A DNA stretch of 64,000 nucleotides from positions 1-64,000 of the forward strand of contig WNDQ01000005.1 of NCBI GenBank assembly GCA_009912175.1, given 5' to 3'. The position numbers and the translations under genes are program-made. A model generated the notes under the pieces. The model had not been told where the DNA came from. It did no database searches and saw only the letters and a list, made by a program, of their open reading frames with translations. This DNA is from Paracidovorax wautersii (lineage in GTDB: Bacteria > Pseudomonadota > Gammaproteobacteria > Burkholderiales > Burkholderiaceae_C). Shown here in pieces: positions 11,387-19,537 of this stretch (position 1 is the first letter of the stretch; each line of letters starts with the position of its first letter).

Positions 11387-11968
11387 ATGACGCAGACCCT
11401 GACCGACAACCCGACGCTCGACACCCTTCTGGCCCGCCGTTCCTGCTGGCCCCTGACCACGCCCGCGCCGCGCGACGGCGAACTCGGCACCATCCTGGAC
11501 GCTGCCGCGCGCGCGCCCGACCATGCCGGCCTGGTGCCCTGGCGCATGACGCTGCTGCGCGGCGATGCGCGCCAGGCATTGCTCGCCCGTGTGCTGGCCC
11601 ACCCCGACGCCCAGACCGACGAAGTCCAGGCCCTGCGCGGCAAGTACACCGCCAAGCTCACCACCGCGCCCGTCGTGCTGGTGCTGCATGCCCACATCGT
11701 CGAACACCCCAAGGCCCCCGAGTTCGAACAACTGCTGGCCGCCGGCGGCGCCGTCACCAACATGCTCAACGCCGCCTTCGCGCTGGGCTACGGCGCCTTC
11801 TGGAGCAGCACGCCCGGCGCACTGGGCCGCCTGTTGCACCAGGTGCTGGAACTGGGCCCGGCCGACCGCATGCTCGGCCTGCTGAACCTGGGCACACGCG
11901 TCAACCCGCTGGTGCCCGTGCCGCGCGCCGAACGCAGCGCCTACGTGCGCGAGTGGCGCGCAGACTGA
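11387..11968 (+). CDS. Nitroreductase family protein (YdjA-like)
   Basis: The product of about 193 residues has the short nitroreductase fold: LLARRSCWPL near the N terminus (the FMN-contacting RRS-type motif), AAARAPDHAGLVPWRM, a central GGAVTNMLNAAFALGYGAFW helix and LGLLNLGT before the C terminus. This layout matches the YdjA subgroup of small FMN-dependent reductases. The physiological substrate is not known for the subgroup. An in-frame GTG at 11378 would add three residues; the ATG at 11387 is chosen. It lies 171 bases after acnA with no visible terminator. Confidence 0.85.
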   Translation: MTQTLTDNPTLDTLLARRSCWPLTTPAPRDGELGTILDAAARAPDHAGLVPWRMTLLRGDARQALLARVLAHPDAQTDEVQALRGKYTAKLTTAPVVLVLHAHIVEHPKAPEFEQLLAAGGAVTNMLNAAFALGYGAFWSSTPGALGRLLHQVLELGPADRMLGLLNLGTRVNPLVPVPRAERSAYVREWRAD

Positions 11969-12084
11969 CAGAGAGCGTGCGCACCGCTGATTCACAGACC
12001 AACGGTCTGCCCGACCCCTAAATTCGAGGCGCGGGCTGTCGTTAAGCCGGTATCGCAAACGATCCGCAAAGCGGCAAGCCCATC

Positions 12085-12564
12085 ATGACCACCATTTCAT
12101 CCGTCGGAACGGCCTCCATCCCGCAGGCCACGGCGTCCAACACCCTGCAAGAGCAGGAAAAATCGACCGTCGCCGTCCAGTCGGCCACCACCGGCACGAC
12201 CGCTGAATCCGACTCGCCCGAAGCCGTTCAGCCCACCCCGCGCGCGGATGTGAGCATCTCCGCCGAAGGCCGCAAGCTTGCGGCGGCATCCGCCCAGAGC
12301 GGCTCGGCGCAGCAAAGCCGTGGCACCAGCGGCACCGACGAAACGGACGAAGACCTCCAGGAACTCCGTGAACAGATCCGTGAACTCGAAAAACAACTGC
12401 GCGAAAAGCAGGACGAGCAAGCCCGGATCCAGGCCGACCGCAACCTGAGCGAGGCGCAGAAAACCGCCAAGCTCCAGGCCGTGCAGAGCGCCATCGGCGC
12501 CATCGCTTCGAACCTGATGGCGGCGCTGGCCAAGCTGCAGGAGTTAACAAGCGAAGAAGCGTAA
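12085..12564 (+). CDS. FlxA-like coiled-coil protein
   Basis: The 159-residue protein has a Ser/Thr/Ala-rich N-terminal half with no predicted order and a C-terminal half that is a clear charged coiled coil, seen as ELREQIRELEKQLREKQDEQ at about residues 93-112, then an amphipathic helix ending at LQELTSEEA. This arrangement matches the FlxA-like family, named for a FliA-dependent flagellar regulon gene of E. coli. No flagellar genes are nearby, so a flagellar role is not supported by context. There is no signal peptide, so it is probably cytoplasmic. The function is unknown. Confidence 0.7.
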   Translation: MTTISSVGTASIPQATASNTLQEQEKSTVAVQSATTGTTAESDSPEAVQPTPRADVSISAEGRKLAAASAQSGSAQQSRGTSGTDETDEDLQELREQIRELEKQLREKQDEQARIQADRNLSEAQKTAKLQAVQSAIGAIASNLMAALAKLQELTSEEA

Positions 12565-12805
12565 ACACGTTCTCAGGCGGCAGGGCCGTCTTCTTCGTCA
12601 TGGCTGTTCGGGGCGATTCAATCCGACGTCGCTATCTGTCAGCCCATCCACGTGTCCGAGGTGAGTTTTCCCGCCTGGGGATTGCTTCGGTCCGTGTTTA
12701 CCCGGCCTGCGTTGTTTTGACAGTATTTTGAAAGGTTCCGTTTTTTATCGTGATCGCGGGTCAGTGACAGCCAGCCCGATCACTTGAAAAAAGAACGGAG
12801 ACCTT

Positions 12806-13945
12806 ATGAGACAGCACAGACTGCTTGCGCTCGGCGCCATCTGTAGTGTGGCTGCGATTGTTGCAGCCTGCGGTGGTGGAGATTCGGATGACGATGGAAC
12901 CCAGCCGGTCGATCCACCCGTCGTGGTGCCAGCAGACCAGCCGCGCGAAGTGCGCACCACCTGGTTCGGTATCAGCAACTTTCATTATCAAGCCGGTGAT
13001 TTCGGCTTCATTCTTGATGGAGAGGTTGTCAACAGCGGCAGGGCACCGACACCGGCGGCGGTGACCAAGGTGCTGGGTGCGCTCTCGAAAAAGGGCAGTG
13101 TCGACGCTTTCCTGGTGGGCCATGAGCACAGTGACCATGCCCTTCAGATTCCCGAGTACGCCAAGCAGACCGGCAAACCCATCTACGCGCCTCGCGCGGT
13201 CTGCGAAGCCGTGGTGGCCTATGGCAACCCCGCCTCGCAGTGCACGTCGTTGAAGGGCGGGGAAACGTTCGAGCTCTCGCCTTATGTGACCGTCAGGGTG
13301 GTCCGCTGGCTTCACAGCTTGAGTTGTGGCGTCAGCGGCAATGGGGCGGCGGGCGTGGAGACTTTCGGGTTCCTGATCACGGTCAGGACGCCTGAAAAAG
13401 TCGTGTCCATCTATGCATCCGACAGCGGTGCGGGCGGTCAGGAGTTGTTCATCCCGCGCGTGGTGAACCAAGGCACGGCCAACGAGGAGAACTACCCCTC
13501 GCCGTTCGATAACCTGATGACGGCCTTCAAGGCCGCCGAAATTCCCAACATCGACCTGTGGCAGGGCGGACCGGAGTCGCGGGTGGTCAATCAAGCGCGC
13601 ATCATCGTGCCGACCTTCGGCGTCAAGTATTTTGCCCCGCATCACCTGGGCACGCGCAATACGCTGGTGGATGGGCAAAGCGTGGGCTTCAGCCTGGAAT
13701 ACGGTCTGCACTTCCCGTATCTCGAGTCCGAAGTTCCGTTGCTGACGGCCTATCTCAAGTCGGTCGGCACCACGGCCTTCAATCCGGACAACTATTTCGA
13801 CGCCTGGAGCCTGACGGCCCACGGGTTCACGAGCGTCGACAACGCAGAAGTCAAGGCTGTCTACGGGCTGCCGGCCACGGGCCCGGGCCCGGGCAAGCAG
13901 GGGCCCAATCCGCGGGCCGGCCAACTCGAATGCGCCGGCGACTGA
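12806..13945 (+). CDS. Metallo-beta-lactamase-fold lipoprotein
   Basis: The 379-residue protein begins with a lipoprotein signal ending in the lipobox VAAC, with Cys22 as the lipidation site, followed by a GGG and acidic DSDDD linker. The domain contains GHEHSDHA with metal-ligand-type residues His106, His108, Asp110 and His111, then WLHSLSCG, YASDSGAGG and FAPHHLGT as further candidate ligands. This is the HxHxDH signature of metallo-beta-lactamase-fold hydrolases. A mature chain anchored in the outer or inner membrane, facing the periplasm, is expected. The substrate is unknown. A TTGACA hexamer at 12717-12722 may be part of its promoter, but no convincing -10 box follows at normal spacing. 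Confidence 0.82.
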   Translation: MRQHRLLALGAICSVAAIVAACGGGDSDDDGTQPVDPPVVVPADQPREVRTTWFGISNFHYQAGDFGFILDGEVVNSGRAPTPAAVTKVLGALSKKGSVDAFLVGHEHSDHALQIPEYAKQTGKPIYAPRAVCEAVVAYGNPASQCTSLKGGETFELSPYVTVRVVRWLHSLSCGVSGNGAAGVETFGFLITVRTPEKVVSIYASDSGAGGQELFIPRVVNQGTANEENYPSPFDNLMTAFKAAEIPNIDLWQGGPESRVVNQARIIVPTFGVKYFAPHHLGTRNTLVDGQSVGFSLEYGLHFPYLESEVPLLTAYLKSVGTTAFNPDNYFDAWSLTAHGFTSVDNAEVKAVYGLPATGPGPGKQGPNPRAGQLECAGD

Positions 13946-13957
13946 TCCCGGCGCCGG

Positions 13958-13994
13958 CGATGCATCGACGAGGAGCTGAGTTGCCGATGCATCG
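13958..13994. repeat. Two copies of a 10-bp perfect palindrome
   Basis: The self-complementary decamer CGATGCATCG occurs at 13958-13967 and again at 13985-13994, with 17 bases between copies. The pair can form one hairpin (arms pairing with each other) or serve as two identical dyad protein-binding sites. It sits just after the lipoprotein gene and about 95 bases before the first Bug receptor gene, so it could be a terminator-type stem without a T tract or an operator for the receptor cassette. Confidence 0.55.
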
Positions 13995-14087
13995 TCCCCA
14001 CCCCGATGCTCGCCTGTGCAACGCCTGTATGAGTTGCAGCCGCGGGCGTCGATGACCTCGCTCTTCCTTCAAAAAAACGGAAACAAC

Positions 14088-15091
14088 ATGGAACATTCTT
14101 TGATCGATGGCACGGCACGCTTGACGCGCAGGCGCGTCCTGTCCGGTGCCAGCACGCTGGTGGCTGCCGGTCTTTTGCCCCCTCTTGCACGAGCCCAGGC
14201 CTCATGGCCCACCAAGCCGATCCGGTTTGTGGTGCCTTTTGCGCCGGGAGGCAGCTCGGAGATCGTGGCCCGATCCACGGCGGCCGAGCTGAGCAAGACG
14301 CTCGGTCAGAGTGTCTTTGTGGACAACAAGCCCGGAGCCGCGGGCAATATCGCCATGTCGGAAGTGGCACGGGCAGAGGATCAGCACACCGTGATCCTGG
14401 GGCATATCGGCACCTTGGCGGTGAACCCCTACATCTTCGAGAAAATGCCCTGGAAACTGAGCGACTTCAAGCCTGTCAGTCTGTTGGCGAAAGTGCCCAG
14501 TCTCTATGTCGTCCACCCCGATGTGCCGGCTCGCAATCTGCGCGAGTTCATCGCCTATGCCAAGAGCCGGCCGGGCAAACTGAGCTATGGCTCTGCGGGC
14601 AACGGCAGCGCTGGTCACCTGGCCTTCGAGTTTCTGAAGATGTCGGCCGATATCTTCATGCTGCACGTGCCTTACCGGGGAACGGGCCCGATGCTCACGG
14701 ACTTGATGGCGGGCCGCCTCGAGGCTTCGGCCGTGGGGGCTGCCGCCATCATTCCTTTCATCAAGGCGGGCAAGGTTCGCTGCATCGCCACCGGTTCTGC
14801 GCAACGACTGCCTCAGTTGCCCGACGTGCCCACAGTCGCGGAGCAGGGTTTTCCTGGGTTTGAGATGACCCAGTGGTATGGGTTAATCGCCCCCGCGAAT
14901 CTGGCCCCCGATCACTTGGCCAAGCTGTCGTCAGAGACCAGGCCGTCAAGGCGCCGGACGCCCTGGCCCGACTGCATGCCGACGCTGCCGAACCCATCGG
15001 TGACACGCCGGATCAGTTTGCGAAATTCATTGCTTCGGAGCAGGAGCGGTGGAAAAAAGTGATTGCCCGAGCCCAGATCAAACCGGACTGA
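14088..15091 (+). pseudogene. Bug/TctC-family periplasmic solute-binding receptor, frameshifted near the C terminus
   Basis: The N-terminal 283 codons encode a Bug-family receptor with a twin-arginine-like signal (TRRRVLSGASTLVAAGLLPP) ending at ARAQA, then the usual KPIRFVVPFAPGGSSEIVAR strand-loop, KPGAAGNIA and LSYGSAGNGSAGHLA ligand-contact blocks. After LAKLSSET the frame shifts: the family-like ending AVKAPDALARLHADAAEP to ARAQIKPD continues in the next frame and stops at 15091. Adding one C to the CC at 14938-14939 restores a 334-residue receptor. As read, translation would instead run to 15062 with an unrelated tail. It may be a pseudogene or a base-call error. Family members bind carboxylates for TctAB-type transporters or for two-component sensing. 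Confidence 0.82.
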
Positions 15092-15129
15092 ACCAGGAGC
15101 GGTGTTGGCGCTCCCTTGGATGCTGATCG

Positions 15130-15795
15130 ATGCGTATCCTTCTCGCGGAAGACGAGCACACGCTCGGGACCTGGCTGTGCAAGGCACTGGAGCACCTCGG
15201 CATTCAGGTCGAGTGGGTCGACAACGGCCGCTCGGCCGACAGCGCGCTGCAACTGCGCGACCACGACGCGCTTGTCCTGGACCTGGGTTTGCCCGGCCTC
15301 GACGGCCACGAAGTGCTCCGGCGCTTGCGCGAGCGCGACCAGCGTCTGCCGGCGCTGATCCTGACGGCACGGGATTCGGTCAATGACCGTGTCGACGCGC
15401 TGAATGCGGGTGCAGACGACTACCTGGCCAAGCCTTTTGCCCTGCCAGAGCTGGAGGCTCGACTCCAGGCTCTGGTGCGGCGATCGCGTGGCATCGAGCA
15501 CCCGCGGTTGAGCTGCGGCCCTCTGGTTTACGAAACCGCTCGCCGGCAGTTCACGTTGCACGGCGAATGGCTGCCCATGCCGCCGCGCGAGCATGCGGTG
15601 CTGCGCGCGCTGCTTCAACGCAGCGGGGAGCCTTTGTCGAAACAACAGATCATCGACCGGGTTTTTTCGGACGACGACGAGGTTCATCTTGAGGCGATCG
15701 AGGTCATTGTTCATCGGCTGCGAAAACGCCTGAGCACGACGCCCGTGCGCATCAATACCTTGCGTGGGTTGGGTTATGTCCTTGAGCTGGCTTAG
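15130..15795 (+). CDS. tctD: TctD/QseB-like response regulator (OmpR family)
   Basis: The 221-residue protein has a receiver domain with the acid pocket Asp8/Glu9, phospho-acceptor Asp51 (LVLDLGLPG), Thr79 and Lys101 (DDYLAKPF), followed by an OmpR-type winged helix (about residues 128-218, LPMPPREHAVLRALL to LRGLGYVLELA). Its position directly before a TctE-like kinase and between two Bug receptors suggests control of carboxylate uptake or catabolism. The symbol is by similarity of context to tctDE; a QseB-like name would fit the sequence equally well. Its TAG stop lies inside the kinase gene, a 20-base overlap. Confidence 0.9.
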   Translation: MRILLAEDEHTLGTWLCKALEHLGIQVEWVDNGRSADSALQLRDHDALVLDLGLPGLDGHEVLRRLRERDQRLPALILTARDSVNDRVDALNAGADDYLAKPFALPELEARLQALVRRSRGIEHPRLSCGPLVYETARRQFTLHGEWLPMPPREHAVLRALLQRSGEPLSKQQIIDRVFSDDDEVHLEAIEVIVHRLRKRLSTTPVRINTLRGLGYVLELA

Positions 15796-17224
15796 CGACA
15801 GGGTGCTGGCCAAAGCCAGGCGCGCGAGCCTGCGCCAGCGACTGGCGGTGTTGTTGCTGCCTTTTCTCGTCGCCGTCACAGGCGTCGAGCTGTGGATGAC
15901 CCGAAAGGATGCGGTCGAGGCGGCCAATTCGGCTTATGACCGCTCGCTGCTGGGGGCGCTCAAGGCCATCGATGCCAGTATCTCCACGGCTTCGGGCGGG
16001 TTGTCGGTCGAGCTGCCCTACCGCCTGTTCGAGTTCTTCGAATTGACGGCGAATGGTCAGGTCTATTTCCGCATCGCGACCTCGGACGGCCTCGTCGAGC
16101 TGGGGAGCGCCGACATGCCCATGCCGTCCTCTCCCGTGCTCAGCGAGAGGCCCGTTTTTTACGACGACATCTATTACGGTGAGGCAGTCCGCCTGGTTGC
16201 CTATCGCCGAGCGCTGGACCGCGCGCCCGTCGGAAGCCAGGCCCGGACGGTCTTGGTGCAGGTCGCTGAAAGCACACTGTCCCGACAGGAGTTCATCGTC
16301 CGTTTTGTGCAGAGAGCCGCCTATCGCGATTCGGCCGTCCTGATCTTGATGCTGCTGGGCACGATGCTGGCCTTGGCGACTGCGCTGCGGCCGCTGGCCA
16401 TGCTGGCCCGCCAGGTCAAGGCGCGGCGCCCGGACGATGTCACGTCGCTGCCCGATCGTGATTTGCCTGCGGACGTGCGCCCGCTTGTCACGGCCGTCAA
16501 CCATCAGATGGCCCGTGTCGAACTGCTGCTCGATCAACGCCGGACCTTCTTGGACGATGCGTCTCATCAACTGCGAACCCATCTCACGACCTTGCAAATG
16601 CAGATTGCCGTTGCCCAGCGGTTGGGCGGGGGCAAAGGCGTGATCGATGCCCTGTCCGCGCTGGAGATCGAGGTCCGACGGGCGACACGCACCACGCGGC
16701 AGCTTTTGACGCTGGGGCGAAGCGACAGTGTGGAGATCAGGAAGGATCGGCTGGATCTGGCGGTCTTGCTGCGCACCGTTGCGGTGTCCTTGCTGGCGCG
16801 AGGGAAGGCCAAAAACATTGATCTGGGTATCGAGGCCACGCCATTGCCTTGCTGGGCGATCGGGGACGCAGGTCTGCTGCAGGAAGCCTTGACGAACCTG
16901 ATGTCCAATGCGATCGACCATACGCCCATGGGCAGCGTTGTGACCGCTTCCGCCACATGCGTGACGACGCGTGGCGGGGGATGGCTTCTGGCGGTAGAGG
17001 ACAACGGTCCTGGCCTGTCGGAAGACGGGATGCAGTCGCTGGGAAAGCGCTATCGACAAGGTGAGCACGCGAGCAGTGGCGGATCTGGCCTGGGTTTGGC
17101 GATCGCACGCTCGATTGCCGGTCGGCATGGCGGTGAACTTGGACTGCATCGACGGCCGGATGGCTCCGGACTGCGCGCCACGATCTGGTGGCCGGACAAC
17201 ACACGGGATCGAAACCATGATTGA
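15776..17224 (+). CDS. tctE: TctE-like sensor histidine kinase
   Basis: The 482-residue kinase has an N-terminal membrane segment (about residues 20-42), a periplasmic sensor region, a second membrane segment near 183-203, a HisKA domain with phospho-acceptor His264 in DDASHQLRTHL and an ATPase domain with the N box NLMSNAIDH, G1 VEDNGPGL and G2 GGSGLGLAIA. The residue five after the His, normally Pro in the HxLRTP motif, is His269 here. That Pro is common in phosphatase-competent kinases, so activity may be altered. The start overlaps the regulator by 20 bases and the end overlaps the next receptor gene by 8, indicating one operon. Confidence 0.9.
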   Translation: MSLSWLSDRVLAKARRASLRQRLAVLLLPFLVAVTGVELWMTRKDAVEAANSAYDRSLLGALKAIDASISTASGGLSVELPYRLFEFFELTANGQVYFRIATSDGLVELGSADMPMPSSPVLSERPVFYDDIYYGEAVRLVAYRRALDRAPVGSQARTVLVQVAESTLSRQEFIVRFVQRAAYRDSAVLILMLLGTMLALATALRPLAMLARQVKARRPDDVTSLPDRDLPADVRPLVTAVNHQMARVELLLDQRRTFLDDASHQLRTHLTTLQMQIAVAQRLGGGKGVIDALSALEIEVRRATRTTRQLLTLGRSDSVEIRKDRLDLAVLLRTVAVSLLARGKAKNIDLGIEATPLPCWAIGDAGLLQEALTNLMSNAIDHTPMGSVVTASATCVTTRGGGWLLAVEDNGPGLSEDGMQSLGKRYRQGEHASSGGSGLGLAIARSIAGRHGGELGLHRRPDGSGLRATIWWPDNTRDRNHD

Positions 17225-18281
17225 TCGTTTTTTGCGCCGATCGGGTTCGCTTCGCGACCGCCGGCAAATGCTTCTTGGGATGGCCGCGTTGTTGGGCGTG
17301 GCGAGTTGGCCGCATGCGCATGCGGCTTCGAAAGGGACATCCAGCAGAGTGGATCAGGAGGGCGCTGGAAATGCCGCGGAGTGCATCATTCCATCGAAGG
17401 CAGGCGGCGGTTTCGAGCTGACTTGCTTCATTGCCCGCGACGGTCTGCAGCTGGTTCGTAAGCATGAGGCGCCGCTTCAGCCGACCTATTTGCCGGGGGG
17501 CATTGGTGCCATGGCTTATCAACGCATCGTGTCGAACGCCATCGGCGGGGATTCGACGGTGGTGGCGTTCTCCAGTGGCTCGCTGCTCAATCTTGCGCAG
17601 GGGCGATTTGGCCCACCTGGAGAGCCTGTTCAGTGGCTTGCGGCGCTGGGGGCTGACTATGGCTTGATCGCCGTCCATCGAGACTCGCCCTTGCGCAGCA
17701 TGGCCGATCTTCTGGCCGCGATCCGGGATGACCTGCGGCAAGTCGTTTTTGGGGCAGGAGGAACGGTGGGCAGCCAGGATTGGGTCAAGGCGGCATTGAT
17801 CGTGCGCGCGGCAGGTCTCGATCACAAAGCCATGCGCTTTGTCTCGTTCGAAGGTGGTGGCGATGCCTTGGCTGCGCTCTCTGGCGGGCACATCAAGGTC
17901 TTCACGGGCGATGCTGCCGAGGCCATGCTGGCGCTGAACGACGGGGCCAGCTTGCGGCCGTTGGCTGTGCTTGCCGAGCGTCGGCTGCCGGGCCGGTGGT
18001 CTCGGACGCCGACCGCTGTGGAGCAAGGTGTCGATCTGGTCTGGCGTACGGTTCGTGGCCTTTATAGCGGCGGGAGGATCTCAAGCGAGGCCGTTGCCCG
18101 ATGGCGAGCGGCCTTGGCCGAGATGCTCGCGCACCCCGCGTATCCCGCAATCCGCGACCGATACGGCTTGTTCGAGTTTTCCCTCACGGGCGCCGAGCTC
18201 GAAAAATTCGTCGACACGAGCCTCGACGAATATAGCCGTCTTGCTCAGGATTTAGGGTTGCAGCGTTGGCTTGCCCGCTGA
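17217..18281 (+). CDS. Bug/TctC-family periplasmic receptor, downstream of the kinase
   Basis: The 354-residue product begins with a basic stretch and hydrophobic signal (RRQMLLGMAALLGVASWPHA) with likely cleavage after HAHA. The mature part has the IIPSKAGGGFELT first loop, QPTYLPGGIGAMAYQRI, VFGAGGTVGSQDWVKAA and TPTAVEQGVDL, which correspond to the conserved Bug/TctC ligand loops in diverged form. Overlap of its ATG with the kinase stop makes translational coupling likely. In Bordetella the related BctC receptor presents citrate to the BctE kinase, so this protein may be the periplasmic ligand sensor for the adjacent kinase. The ligand is unknown. Confidence 0.82.
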   Translation: MIDRFLRRSGSLRDRRQMLLGMAALLGVASWPHAHAASKGTSSRVDQEGAGNAAECIIPSKAGGGFELTCFIARDGLQLVRKHEAPLQPTYLPGGIGAMAYQRIVSNAIGGDSTVVAFSSGSLLNLAQGRFGPPGEPVQWLAALGADYGLIAVHRDSPLRSMADLLAAIRDDLRQVVFGAGGTVGSQDWVKAALIVRAAGLDHKAMRFVSFEGGGDALAALSGGHIKVFTGDAAEAMLALNDGASLRPLAVLAERRLPGRWSRTPTAVEQGVDLVWRTVRGLYSGGRISSEAVARWRAALAEMLAHPAYPAIRDRYGLFEFSLTGAELEKFVDTSLDEYSRLAQDLGLQRWLAR

Positions 18282-18315
18282 TCGGGCCTGTTTGGCCACA
18301 TGAGCCGTTGAGGCT

Positions 18316-19224
18316 TCAAAGCCAGATCACCAACCCCACCACCGCCACAATCAGCGCGATCTTGGTGAGCTTGTAGACCGTCGGGTTCCAGGCCTTGAAG
18401 CGGCGCCGGTACTGGCCCATGACCCACGAAACGTAGAACAGGCGATTGACCAGGCCGGTCTGGTCGGTGTTCTCGTTGGGCGAGCTGGCCGCGGTCATGA
18501 CGTTGCGGGCGAACCAGTGGTTGAAGGCTGAGGCCCAGCGGTAGCGCAGCGGGCGCTCGACGTCGCAGAACAGGATGATGCGGCCCTGGTCCGTGGTGTT
18601 TTCGACGCGGTGGATGAAGGTCTCGTCGAACAGCACGCTTTCGCCGTCTTTCCAGGCGTAGCGCTGGCCGTCGACCTCGATGTAGCAGCGCTCGTCATTG
18701 GGCGTGACCAGGCCCAAGTGGTAGCGGATCGAGCCCGCGTACGGGTCGCGGTGCGGGTTGAGTTTGCCGCCGGCCGGCAGCGAGGCGAACATGGCCGCCT
18801 TGACTTCGGGGATGCGCTTGAGCAGGGCCACGGTCTGCGGGCACAGCACGTCGGCCGAGGGGTGATGGGCCTCGTACCACTTGAGGTAAAAGCGCGTCCA
18901 GCCTTCCTTGAAGAAGGAGTTGAAGCCGGCGTCGTTGTTCTGCTCGGCGGCGCGGATCTTCTTGGCCTCTTCGAGCGCCAGGGCCTCGGCCTTGATGATT
19001 TCCCAGTTGTCGTCGAGCAGCTTCAGTCCGGGGAAGTCGCGGTGGTCCAGGTAGGGCTGGGCCGGCACGCGCGAGAACAGGTACATGAAGGCGTTGATCG
19101 GCGCCAGCACGGTGCTGTGGTTGATCAACTGCCGCCAGAAGCTGGTACGCACCTTGCCGCGCAGGTGGATGTAGGCCGCCGACGCGATGAACAAGGCGAT
19201 GATGCCCCACTTGATGAAGTCCAT
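18316..19224 (-). CDS. lpxO: Lipid A 2-hydroxylase LpxO-like dioxygenase
   Basis: The 302-residue protein has membrane segments at both ends (about residues 4-20 and 285-302) and an aspartyl/asparaginyl beta-hydroxylase-type core. The Fe(II)/2-oxoglutarate site is visible as the HRDPYAGSIRYHLGL block and the later FIHRVENTTDQGRIILF block with the second His and the oxoglutarate-binding Arg. LpxO hydroxylates the secondary myristate of lipid A at the cytoplasmic face of the inner membrane. Length and double anchor match LpxO better than soluble homologues. It is convergent with the receptor cassette, 34 bases away. The start follows from family length. Confidence 0.88.
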   Translation of the reverse strand: MDFIKWGIIALFIASAAYIHLRGKVRTSFWRQLINHSTVLAPINAFMYLFSRVPAQPYLDHRDFPGLKLLDDNWEIIKAEALALEEAKKIRAAEQNNDAGFNSFFKEGWTRFYLKWYEAHHPSADVLCPQTVALLKRIPEVKAAMFASLPAGGKLNPHRDPYAGSIRYHLGLVTPNDERCYIEVDGQRYAWKDGESVLFDETFIHRVENTTDQGRIILFCDVERPLRYRWASAFNHWFARNVMTAASSPNENTDQTGLVNRLFYVSWVMGQYRRRFKAWNPTVYKLTKIALIVAVVGLVIWL

Positions 19225-19458
19225 GCGATGAAAGTCTCGGGTTCGCGCATCCGCCGCAAACGGATGCGATCAATGGCGCCGAGCCCACCGGATGAGCCGT
19301 GGGGCAGGGCGCCGCCTGAATAAATTAAACAAAAGCGCAAAAAGCTGGACGGGGCCGGCCTGGGCCACCAAGGCGCCAGGCGCCAGCATCCCGTTGGCGT
19401 GCCCGTATTTTAGGCGTTGGGCAAGTCCCTGGTGGGCGGATGTTGCGGCGCCGTCCTG
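19225..19458. other. Non-coding spacer between lpxO and the FAD monooxygenase
   Basis: These are the first 234 bases of a 313-base gap between two divergent starts. A short A+T-rich patch (around 19317-19340) may hold promoter elements, but no convincing paired -35/-10 hexamers were found. No gene of normal composition was seen here. The right-hand part of the gap is described separately as a leader structure. Confidence 0.5.
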
Positions 19459-19518
19459 GGGCTGGCGCAGCCCGCATTGCAAAATGGGCGTTTTTTTGCG
19501 CCGAACGGCAGGTTCGGC
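19459..19518 (+). promoter_or_regulatory. Attenuator-like leader: overlapping hairpins with a T7 tract upstream of the monooxygenase
   Basis: Hairpin A pairs GGGCT (19459-19463) with AGCCC (19469-19473). Hairpin B pairs GCCCGCATT (19470-19478, one bulged G) with AATGGGC (19483-19489) and is followed by one G and seven T (19491-19497), the form of an intrinsic terminator. A and B share 19470-19473 and therefore exclude each other. A third hairpin, GCCGAAC (19500-19506) with GTTCGGC (19512-19518), lies just before the start codon at 19538. No plus-strand gene ends nearby that would need a terminator, so premature termination in the leader is the simplest reading. Confidence 0.42.
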
Positions 19519-19537
19519 TGCGGACGGGATCTTGCGC

